Assembly: GCA_017984655.1 (NCBI GenBank)
Contig: JAGNZB010000075.1
Span: 1 to 5,562, forward strand
Direction of reading: 5' to 3'
Source of the DNA: Candidatus Altimarinota bacterium
GTDB lineage: Bacteria > Patescibacteriota > Gracilibacteria > RBG-16-42-10
DNA: 5,562 nt
Part shown: piece after piece, positions 1 to 5,493 of the stretch
Layout of the letters: each line of letters begins with the position of its first letter
How positions within the stretch are numbered: the first letter of the stretch is position 1
Notes under the pieces: model-generated
Told to the model about the DNA's origin: nothing
The model's input: only the letters and a program-made list of their open reading frames with translations
Databases searched by the model: none
Program-made: the position numbers and the translations under genes

Positions 1-6
1 GCTCAG

Positions 7-24
7 GGGCTGCCACAGCAGCCC
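7..24. repeat. GC-rich perfect hairpin beyond the 3' end of sufC
   Basis: GGGCTGC at 7-13 pairs perfectly with GCAGCCC at 18-24 around a CACA loop, giving a 7-bp stem with six G-C pairs. It lies about 70 nt past the sufC stop and could end or protect the suf mRNA. Neither strand has a T-run after the stem, so it is not a canonical intrinsic terminator. It could equally belong to a gene left of the window or be part of the repeat cluster at 27-66. Confidence 0.6.
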
Positions 25-26
25 GC

Positions 27-66
27 CGTCCTGAGCGTAGTCGAAGGATCTTGCCGAGTATCTCGG
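27..66 (+). repeat. Dispersed hairpin repeat, left copy (inverted relative to 5455-5493)
   Basis: This 40-nt stretch matches the reverse complement of 5455-5493 over its full length with a handful of substitutions and one single-base gap. The last 13 bases, CCGAGTATCTCGG (54-66), are identical and form a 5-bp stem with a TAT loop. The first part (about 30-49) resembles the interspersed intergenic motif of the type CCTGAGCGTAGTCGAAGG that I know from many bacterial genomes. It sits 28 nt beyond the sufC stop, so its hairpin could also be part of the operon's 3' end. It is probably a MITE- or REP-like element; mobility is inferred, not shown. Confidence 0.75.
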
Positions 67-94
67 TTCTATGTTCTATAGTGATTACTATTCT

Positions 95-841
95 TTACTT
101 CTTCTTTGATGGCTTCTTGATGGTGCTAAATCCATTTTTTTCAATTTCCTTGGCTAATTTCTTATCACCTGAGCGGATGATTTTTCCTTGGCTCATCACA
201 TGGACGAAGTCGGGGGTGAGGTGGTTCAAGAATCTTTGGTAGTGGGTGATGATGATGAAGCCAGTATGGCAGCTCTTTTTGAGACTGACGATTGCTTTGC
301 TGATCAGCTTGAGGGCGTCGACGTCGAGACCGGAGTCGGTTTCGTCGAGGATGGCATATTTGGGTTCTAGTGTGATGAGCTGGAGCATTTCCATTTTCTT
401 TTTCTCCCCACCAGAAAAGCCGACATTGAGTTGTCTCTGGGCGAAGCTTTCTTCTAGGTTGAGTAATGCCATCTTTGGTTGCAGGAAGCGGAAGAAGTCT
501 AGAGCTGAGATCTTTTCTTGATGTACTGCCTGCCATGCAGTGCGGAGGAACTGGGCGACAGTGACCCCCGCTATTTCTGGAGGGTACTGAAGTGATAAGA
601 ATAAACCTGCCTGTGCTTTTTGGTCCGGACGAAGCTCGGTAATATTCTGTTTGTCGAGCAAGATTTTTCCTTTGGTAATCGTATATTTGGGGTGCCCCAT
701 CAGGCTGTTGGCTAGTGTGCTTTTGCCTGAGCCATTGGGACCCATGAGGACGTGGATAGTGTCAGGGGCGACTTCGAGATCGATGCCTTTGATGATAGCT
801 TTCTCAGCGATACTGACCTGAAAGTCTTTGATAATAAACAT
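95..841 (-). CDS. sufC: SufC, ATPase of the SufBCD Fe-S cluster assembly complex
   Basis: SufC is a soluble ABC-type ATPase that binds SufB and SufD; ATP-driven dimerisation of SufC reshapes the SufB/SufD interface where the cluster is built. The 248-residue protein has every ABC landmark: Walker A GPNGSGKST (34-42, K40), Q-loop Q85 in LQYPPEIAGV, signature FSGGEKK (142-148), Walker B ending in D166-E167, D-loop SGLD (170-173) and H-loop H200. The sequence after the Q-loop and the DETDSGLD block are typical of SufC rather than of transporter ATPases. Length equals that of E. coli SufC. The start fits because family members begin just before an IKDxxVS-like strand. It ends in a lysine-rich tail (five Lys in the last seven residues). 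It is the last gene, 12 nt after sufU, with no recognisable ribosome binding site. A terminal sufC is unusual; it is commonly first in, or inside, suf operons. Confidence 0.97.
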   Translation of the reverse strand: MFIIKDFQVSIAEKAIIKGIDLEVAPDTIHVLMGPNGSGKSTLANSLMGHPKYTITKGKILLDKQNITELRPDQKAQAGLFLSLQYPPEIAGVTVAQFLRTAWQAVHQEKISALDFFRFLQPKMALLNLEESFAQRQLNVGFSGGEKKKMEMLQLITLEPKYAILDETDSGLDVDALKLISKAIVSLKKSCHTGFIIITHYQRFLNHLTPDFVHVMSQGKIIRSGDKKLAKEIEKNGFSTIKKPSKKK

Positions 842-853
842 ACAAAAGATAAG

Positions 854-1288
854 TTAAACGGGAGGAGTGAGGTACTTCATGATGCCTTTTTGAACGGTGC
901 GGAGTGAAAGTAATGCGCATTTCATTCGGGCTGGTCCGACAGGAATACCAAGCATGTCGAAGATTGTTTGTTTGTCGAGCTGGAGTACATTGGCTAGTGG
1001 CATGCCAACCAATTGGTCACTGAGCATCGACATGCTTGCTTGGCTGATCGCGCAGCCGTGACCGGTCCAGCAGATATCACTGACGGTATTGTGTTCACCA
1101 ATCTGAAGGCTGATTCCTAGCTCATCGCCACAAATAGGATTGTGACCTTGCTCGCTAATGTCAGCTGTTTCCAATAAACCATGATGGTGTGGCTCGCGGT
1201 AATGATCAAGAATATTTTCTCGATAGATCTCCTGGATCGGTGTCAGTGGCTGATCTCCAAAGGACTGTGGATCTGGTAATTGGCTCAT
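854..1288 (-). CDS. sufU: SufU/IscU-like sulfur acceptor protein
   Basis: A 144-residue member of the NifU-N/IscU/SufU fold. SufU takes persulfide sulfur from SufS through a zinc-bound cysteine site and passes it to SufBCD. The ligand set is complete: C53 and D55 in NPICGDE, C79 in GHGCAIS, C124 in RMKCALL. Lys123 occupies the place of the conserved His before the last Cys in IscU, as in SufU, and there is no LPPVK chaperone motif. However, only 45 residues separate C79 and C124, close to IscU (about 43) and far less than Bacillus SufU (about 62), so the usual SufU insertion is absent. The reading frame stays open upstream to 1360, but the ATG at 1288 is preferred: it overlaps the sufS stop as ATGA, and the family's LYRxxILDHY-like helix starts soon after (IYRENILDHY, 21-30). 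The N-terminus is about 10-15 residues longer than in Bacillus. No Shine-Dalgarno sequence is seen, so translation probably depends on coupling to sufS. Confidence 0.93.
   Translation of the reverse strand: MSQLPDPQSFGDQPLTPIQEIYRENILDHYREPHHHGLLETADISEQGHNPICGDELGISLQIGEHNTVSDICWTGHGCAISQASMSMLSDQLVGMPLANVLQLDKQTIFDMLGIPVGPARMKCALLSLRTVQKGIMKYLTPPV
1285..1288 (-). promoter_or_regulatory. ATGA stop-start overlap, sufS/sufU
   Basis: The sufU ATG (1286-1288) and the sufS TGA (1285-1287) share bases, forming ATGA on the minus strand. No GGAG-like sequence precedes it. This suggests termination-reinitiation, which would tie the amount of SufU to that of its partner SufS. Confidence 0.8.
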
Positions 1289-2496
1289 GGGTGAAATAGC
1301 TGTAAGGTTTTGTGTAGGCCTGCAATCAAGCTGTCGATGTCGCTGGTAGTAGTATAACAACCTGTGCTGATTCTCACACTGCTTTTGATACCAAGCAGCT
1401 GATGGAGTGGCATCGTGCAGTGATGGCCCCCTCGTACTGCAATGCTGTCCATGCCCAGTACATGTGAAACATCATGACTATGAATGGTACCGAGATTGAA
1501 ACTAATAATGCCCAGTCGTTGTTCTGCTGTCTGTGGGCCATAGATGATTACGCCCGGTACGGTCTGTAGCTGGGCCATCGCATAGCTGGTCAATGCTTGT
1601 TCGTGTGCAACAAGTCCTTGGTCAAATGCTGACTGTAAGTAGTCGATTGCCGATCCCAAGCCAATGGCACCGGCGATATTGCTGGTGCCGGCTTCAAATC
1701 GATCAGGAACATCAGCCCAGGTCGCATCTTCAAACGTTGCCTGGGCGACCATGTGGCCACCATATTCAAATGGTGGGAGAGATTCTAACAGTGCTTGTTT
1801 GCCATAGAGAATGCCAATCCCAGTGGGGCCATAGATTTTGTGCCCAGAACACACTAAGAAGTCGCAATCTAGCTGACGAACATCGATGCGCATATGAGGA
1901 GCACTTTGACAGGCGTCAACAATTACTAAAGCTCCGACTCGATGTGCTGCTGCGCAAATCGTTGCGATCGGATTGATCGTGCCCAATACATTAGAGGCTT
2001 GGGTGATGGCAACGAGCTTGGTTTTTGCTGAAAGTGCATTCTCATACTGCTCGAAATCTAACTCCCCAGAGCTGAGAAGGGGAATGACTTTGAGTACCAA
2101 TTGATACTGTTTTGCTGCTTGTTGCCAGGGGAGGAGGTTGCTGTGGTGCTCAGCAGCACTAATCATAATTTCGCCACCTGGTGACAGCTGGCTACAGAGC
2201 GTGCGAGCGAGGTCATTGAGTGCTCCGGTGCTGCCTTTGGTAAAGATGATTTCTTCATCAGCCTGGGCGTTGAAGTATTGGGCAATACGGTGACGACTAT
2301 CTTCATATGCTGTAGTGGCTTGTTCACTGAGCTGATAGAGACCTCGGTGGGTATTGGATCGATAGTTCGTGTAGTAGGCGGTGGTTGCATTGATCACGGA
2401 TTGTGGTGTCTGGCTACTAGCAGCACTATCAAGATAGTGGAGATCAGGGTGCTGGGTGAAAATGGGAAAGTCAGCTCGGAAGGGATTGGTGGTCAT
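1285..2496 (-). CDS. sufS: SufS, type II cysteine desulfurase (PLP enzyme)
   Basis: SufS converts L-cysteine to L-alanine and holds the sulfur as a persulfide. The 403-residue protein has the fold-type I PLP pattern: the His pair H117-H118 in AEHHSN (ring stacking), D194 and Q197 in VDACQSAPH (cofactor ring contacts), Schiff-base K220 in SGHKIYGPTG, and catalytic C360 in RGGHHCTMP, the short loop typical of type II enzymes. R376 is the likely substrate-carboxylate Arg. H341, exactly 19 residues before C360, matches the Bacillus SufS His (H342) that swaps into the SufU zinc site; E. coli SufS, which uses SufE, has Tyr there. This agrees with sufU being the next gene. One small oddity is YTT (382-384), where relatives usually have YNT. 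The start overlaps the sufD stop by 4 nt, and the family's FPxF-like beginning follows (FRADFPIF, 6-13). Confidence 0.97.
   Translation of the reverse strand: MTTNPFRADFPIFTQHPDLHYLDSAASSQTPQSVINATTAYYTNYRSNTHRGLYQLSEQATTAYEDSRHRIAQYFNAQADEEIIFTKGSTGALNDLARTLCSQLSPGGEIMISAAEHHSNLLPWQQAAKQYQLVLKVIPLLSSGELDFEQYENALSAKTKLVAITQASNVLGTINPIATICAAAHRVGALVIVDACQSAPHMRIDVRQLDCDFLVCSGHKIYGPTGIGILYGKQALLESLPPFEYGGHMVAQATFEDATWADVPDRFEAGTSNIAGAIGLGSAIDYLQSAFDQGLVAHEQALTSYAMAQLQTVPGVIIYGPQTAEQRLGIISFNLGTIHSHDVSHVLGMDSIAVRGGHHCTMPLHQLLGIKSSVRISTGCYTTTSDIDSLIAGLHKTLQLFHP
2493..2496 (-). promoter_or_regulatory. ATGA stop-start overlap, sufD/sufS
   Basis: The sufS ATG (2494-2496) and the sufD TGA (2493-2495) overlap as ATGA. 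The 20 nt before the ATG contain no purine-rich Shine-Dalgarno core. Reinitiation by ribosomes finishing sufD is the simplest way to translate sufS. Confidence 0.8.
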
Positions 2497-3611
2497 GATT
2501 GCAATGATGAATTGATACTAGTCTCGAGCCATTGCTGTGTCTCAGCTGAAGGGATAGTCGAGAGTAAGCTGTGGAGAAATCCTTGGATAATTAAGTGATT
2601 CGCTGACTCTTGGTCTAGTCCTCGTGAGCACAAATAAAACTGGTGGTCGGGATTAATAGTAGTACTACTAGCACTGTGGCTACAGGTGACATTACCATGG
2701 TTGATATCGAGAATCGGCACAATGTCGATTTTGGCTTGTGAGCTTAGGAGGATTGTTTCTTCTGACTGTGCGCTGGTACTGCTGTCTGCCGTGATTGCTA
2801 CTGTGACCGTGCCACGATAGATCATGTGGGCCTGGTCGTTTACTACTACTCTGGTGCGTAGCTGTGAGACTGTGGCTGGCGCTACATGTTCGATGTGACT
2901 GTGAAGGTCGTAGCGTGCTTGATCCTTGAGGTATTCTAGATGTAAGTGTTGGGCTTGTGCTTTGTTGCCGATCAAGACTGTGTGAATGTTCTGTTCTGCT
3001 GTCAGCCTTGGGGTGCTTGTGTCGCTGTAGATCAACTGGCTATGGCTGCCGACTTGATGCCAGCGGTCAGTGAAACTAAATCGGGCTCGGTTGTGGATTG
3101 CGGCACTGTACTGAACACTGCTGTCTTCTTCCAGAAAGAGACTGATATTGTGTCCGTGCTCAGCTTGGCAAAGATTCTTTTCGATAATGGTGCAGTGCGT
3201 GCCTGGTCGTGCGATGATAATGATGTGGCCATAACTGGCTTGTTCGTTGCTCAAGACCAATTCCAACGGTCGATCTTCTTGGAATCCTGCCGGAATCTCA
3301 ATCACAATGCCGTCACTGGTGTTGGCATTGATTTGAGCGGCTAGTTTGGTCCCTAAGTGTTGGCTGAAATGGGTGTTGATATATTCTTGGTAGCCGGATT
3401 GATCTACAGCATCTGCCAAGGCGGTCAGGGTGACCTCCTGTGGTGCGTGCCATTGGTATTTGGTGAAGCCTGCTGCATTATTTTGTTGATGAGGCCAGAA
3501 CGCAAATAACTTTAATCCGTACTGGGCTCGTTCTGGTAAGTGCTGCTCGAGAGATCTAGCTGCTGTTTGTAGTTTTGTCAGGTTGAAGCCTGGCTGTGAT
3601 TGAGTTTTCAT
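2493..3611 (-). CDS. sufD: SufD, partner subunit of the SufBCD complex
   Basis: SufD is a paralogue of SufB. It forms a SufB-SufD heterodimer over two SufC subunits and helps hold the nascent cluster at the interface. The 372-residue protein has a divergent helical N-terminal part (to about 100), a right-handed beta-helix core (about 100-300), and a C-terminal helical region with the family's closing motif: C310 and H312 in VTCSHSAS, followed by FYLCSRGL and the AxxLIIQGF helix. C310/H312 match the conserved Cys and the functional His (H360 of E. coli SufD). It lacks the GCSAP cysteine motif of SufB, which separates the two paralogues here. Length is slightly short for SufD but nothing looks missing. 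It starts 2 nt after the sufB stop. GGAGG at 3628-3632, inside sufB, is 16 nt from the ATG, rather far for a normal ribosome binding site; coupling to sufB is more likely. Confidence 0.94.
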   Translation of the reverse strand: MKTQSQPGFNLTKLQTAARSLEQHLPERAQYGLKLFAFWPHQQNNAAGFTKYQWHAPQEVTLTALADAVDQSGYQEYINTHFSQHLGTKLAAQINANTSDGIVIEIPAGFQEDRPLELVLSNEQASYGHIIIIARPGTHCTIIEKNLCQAEHGHNISLFLEEDSSVQYSAAIHNRARFSFTDRWHQVGSHSQLIYSDTSTPRLTAEQNIHTVLIGNKAQAQHLHLEYLKDQARYDLHSHIEHVAPATVSQLRTRVVVNDQAHMIYRGTVTVAITADSSTSAQSEETILLSSQAKIDIVPILDINHGNVTCSHSASSTTINPDHQFYLCSRGLDQESANHLIIQGFLHSLLSTIPSAETQQWLETSINSSLQS

Positions 3612-3613
3612 AG

Positions 3614-5017
3614 TTAGCCTGTGGCATCCTCCATCTCAAGTGCGATTAGTTTGTTGAGTTCGACAGCATACTCCAATGGTAAGGCGCGGACAATTGGATC
3701 GATAAAACCATTGACGATGGTCTGTACTGCCTGTTCGTAGCTGAGCCCTCGACTCATCAAGTAAAAGATATCATCGTCGCTGATCTTGCCGACAGTGGCT
3801 TCATGAGCGACTGTGGAGTGAGGATTTTCGATCTTCATAAATGGATAGGTGCGCGATGCGGATCCCACACCAAATAACAATGCATCACACTGGATATTGC
3901 TGGTACAGTGATGAGCATTGGGGGTGACACGGACTTGGCCACGATAGGTAGAGATGCCGCCCGCTTTGCTGATACTTTTGGCTCGAATTGTGGATGTGGT
4001 ATAGGGGGCGATGTGAATTACTTTGGCTCCTGTGTCTTGGTCTTGGCCTGGACCAGCAAAAGCAATCCCCATGCTGTCCGAGTGAGCGCCTTCACCGCGA
4101 AGGATGCTGCAGGGGTAGAGCATCGTGACACCACTACCGAGATTGCCATTGACCCATTCTATGGTTGCATTTTTGTCAACGACGGCTCTTTTGGTATTGA
4201 GGTTGAATGTATTCTTGCTCCAGTTTTCGATACTGCTGTAGCGCATTTTGGCACCTTCATGGACATGGAGTTCGACGCAGCCGGCATGCAAGGCGCTAGC
4301 TTCGAAACGTGGTGCGGAGCAGCCTTCGATATAATGAAGCTCAGCGCCTTTGTCGACGATGATCAAGGTGTGTTCAAACTGCCCTCCTGCCATCGCATTC
4401 ATGCGGAAATATGCTTGTAAGGGGATCTCTACTTTGATACCAGCTGGTATGTAAATAAATGTACCACCGCTCCAAACTGCAGCATGAAGCATGACAAATT
4501 TGTGGTCATTGATACCGATACAATCAGTCATGAAGTAGCGTTTGACCAGGTCAGGATATTTGTGCACAGCCACGTCCATGTTTTCAAAGATCACCCCTTG
4601 GTCTGCCCATTCTTTTTTGAGATTGTGGTAGACCACATCACTGTCGTATTGAGCGCCCACACCTGCGAGAGCGTGTCTTTCTGCTTCTGGGATGCCTAGT
4701 TTTTCGAAGGTGTTGCGGATATTCTCCGGGACATCTTCCCATTTTTTCTTCTCGGTAGTATCTGGGCGAACGAAATAGGCAATCTTCTCCAGATCTAGTT
4801 TGTCCAAGCTGGGGCCAAAGTTTGGTAGGGGGGTATTGATGTAGAGCTCATAAGCTGCCAATCGCTTCTTGAGCATCCACTCTGGTTCATTCTTTTGAGC
4901 TGAGATCGCTCTTACCGTATCCTCGGTCAATCCAAAGCCCGCGCTAAATTTGACGGCGCTTTTGTCAGCGTCGTCGTAGCGGGAGCGGTCGATAATGAGA
5001 TCTTGGATATCTGCCAT
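3614..5017 (-). CDS. sufB: SufB, scaffold subunit of the SufBCD complex
   Basis: SufB receives sulfur and carries the new Fe-S cluster. The 467-residue protein matches the length of the Bacillus-type SufB (about 465; E. coli 495). After an N-terminal helical region with the EPEWMLKKRLAAY motif (44-56) comes the beta-helix core with IPLQAYFRMNA (198-208) and GQFEHTLIIVDKGAE (212-226). Functional residues are all present: C233 in IEGCSAP (persulfide entry site, C254 in E. coli), C377 in NIQCDALL (C405), and H405-E406 in VAHEATVGKI (H433-E434). The C-terminus EYAVELNKLIALEME is typical. The start at 5017 gives the usual N-terminus. It follows the regulator stop by 24 nt with no promoter visible in that gap, so the two are very likely co-transcribed. 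The spacer lacks a Shine-Dalgarno core. Confidence 0.98.
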   Translation of the reverse strand: MADIQDLIIDRSRYDDADKSAVKFSAGFGLTEDTVRAISAQKNEPEWMLKKRLAAYELYINTPLPNFGPSLDKLDLEKIAYFVRPDTTEKKKWEDVPENIRNTFEKLGIPEAERHALAGVGAQYDSDVVYHNLKKEWADQGVIFENMDVAVHKYPDLVKRYFMTDCIGINDHKFVMLHAAVWSGGTFIYIPAGIKVEIPLQAYFRMNAMAGGQFEHTLIIVDKGAELHYIEGCSAPRFEASALHAGCVELHVHEGAKMRYSSIENWSKNTFNLNTKRAVVDKNATIEWVNGNLGSGVTMLYPCSILRGEGAHSDSMGIAFAGPGQDQDTGAKVIHIAPYTTSTIRAKSISKAGGISTYRGQVRVTPNAHHCTSNIQCDALLFGVGSASRTYPFMKIENPHSTVAHEATVGKISDDDIFYLMSRGLSYEQAVQTIVNGFIDPIVRALPLEYAVELNKLIALEMEDATG

Positions 5018-5041
5018 AAGTAGGATCAGTGGTAGCAGTGC

Positions 5042-5314
5042 CTAAATAAATACGGTCTCAAAGACGTGACATTGATGGCAAGCAAAGTCGCCGGCATAGT
5101 CATATTTGGTCTCGCGGCCATGCTTAGTTGCTTTGATCACTCCATACGCCATCAATGCCTTGAGGTGATGTGAGATCGTAGGCTGACTAACTGCCATTTC
5201 TTTTTCAAGTAGTTTTACTTGATTGATGCCGGCGCGAATTTTGGAGAGAATAGTTAGTCGAGTGTCGTCAGCTAGGAGGCTAAAACAACTGACGCATTTC
5301 TTTTGCGTAGACAT
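5042..5314 (-). CDS. Small ArsR-type regulator with two CxxC motifs, probable suf repressor
   Basis: A 90-residue winged helix-turn-helix protein of the ArsR/SmtB type. Helix 1 carries the family pattern LLADDTRLTIL (13-23); the recognition helix is SQPTISHHLKALMAYGVI (43-60); the wing is KHGRETKYDY (64-73). Cysteines occur only as two pairs at the ends: C7-C10 (CVSC) and C79-C82 (CHQC), with H80 and H83 beside the second. In this fold the N- and C-termini lie near each other at the dimer interface, so the four Cys could form one metal (Zn) or Fe-S site. The classical helix-3 metal motif (ELCVCDL) is absent, and the C-terminal dimerisation helix is very short. As first gene of the suf operon it probably controls the operon, like the unrelated SufR and IscR. 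The regulator role is inferred from fold and position; the ligand is unknown. The ATG at 5314 has no Shine-Dalgarno sequence. Confidence 0.9.
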   Translation of the reverse strand: MSTQKKCVSCFSLLADDTRLTILSKIRAGINQVKLLEKEMAVSQPTISHHLKALMAYGVIKATKHGRETKYDYAGDFACHQCHVFETVFI

Positions 5315-5335
5315 GATTGATTGATAGTGGTCTAT

Positions 5336-5380
5336 GGAAAGATAATGAAGTGGGGGGGAGAAAGCAAGAGAAAATGGGGA
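5336..5380 (-). promoter_or_regulatory. Pyrimidine-rich leader upstream of the regulator, with a C7 run
   Basis: On the minus strand 40 of 45 bases are pyrimidines, including seven consecutive C (5352-5358 as G on the + strand). If transcription starts at or near the TATAAT at 5388-5393, this lies in the 5' untranslated leader of the operon, ending about 21 nt before the regulator ATG. Such tracts can bind ribosomal protein S1 and might compensate for the missing Shine-Dalgarno sequence. The composition is directly seen; the role is a guess. Confidence 0.45.
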
Positions 5381-5408
5381 ATTACAAATTATAAATTACA
5401 AATTACAA
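5381..5408. repeat. Four tandem 7-bp repeats (ATTACAA)
   Basis: ATTACAA occurs at 5381-5387, 5395-5401 and 5402-5408, with the variant ATTATAA at 5388-5394; a partial unit ATT follows at 5409-5411. The array is pure A/T apart from one C per ATTACAA unit and stands out from the mixed-composition surroundings. Short AT-rich heptamer arrays are common in the spacers of some bacterial genomes. The single variant unit creates the TATAAT discussed separately. The array may also serve as an operator region for the regulator gene that follows. Confidence 0.85.
5388..5393 (-). promoter_or_regulatory. Candidate -10 box (TATAAT) for the suf operon
   Basis: The minus strand reads TATAAT at 5393-5388, 73 nt upstream of the regulator ATG. 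It is the only perfect -10 hexamer I found in the upstream spacer. No TTGACA-like -35 lies at 16-18 nt (the sequence there is GAGCCA-like) and there is no extended -10 TG. Because it falls in an AT-rich repeat array, a chance match is quite possible. Confidence 0.3.
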
Positions 5409-5454
5409 ATTTGGCTCAGGGTTCGAGAGGGACTTTGTGGGTTTGCAGTACTTG

Positions 5455-5493
5455 CCGAGATACTCGGCAGGATCCTTCACAGAGTTCAGGATG
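5455..5493 (-). repeat. Dispersed hairpin repeat, right copy (inverted relative to 27-66)
   Basis: The reverse complement of this 39-nt stretch aligns to 27-66 end to end: shared TCCTGA, then AAGGATC, then an identical CCGAGTATCTCGG block, with scattered substitutions and one gap. Together with two flanking bases it forms a perfect 7-bp stem, TGCCGAG (5453-5459) with CTCGGCA (5463-5469), around an ATA loop. This copy has the intact hairpin, while in the left copy the outer pairs have decayed. It lies about 140 nt upstream of the regulator gene, so the operon sits between two inverted copies. Confidence 0.75.

Noticed and set aside
1..81. Open + strand frame from the left edge ending in TAG at 79-81
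   Set aside because: It consists of the hairpin and the dispersed repeat; the peptide looks like translated repeat, not a protein end.
95..841. SufC read as a transporter ATPase
   Set aside because: The Q-loop region LQYPPEIAGV and DETDSGLD are typical of SufC, and every neighbour is a suf gene; there is no permease.
1289..1360. In-frame upstream extension of sufU by 24 codons
   Set aside because: It runs inside the 3' end of sufS, its translation does not resemble SufU, and the ATGA junction at 1285-1288 gives a natural start.
3908..4420. A 170-codon open frame on the + strand
   Set aside because: It lies wholly inside sufB on the other strand; the translation shows no family pattern, while the minus frame is an unmistakable SufB.
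5315..5335. Palindromic ArsR operator immediately before the regulator start
   Set aside because: Only a short direct repeat (ATTG on the + strand at 5316 and 5320) is present; no convincing inverted repeat of ArsR type was found.
5381..5411. CRISPR-like or iteron interpretation of the 7-bp repeats
   Set aside because: The units are contiguous and only 7 bp with no spacers, and there is no cas or replication initiator gene in the window.
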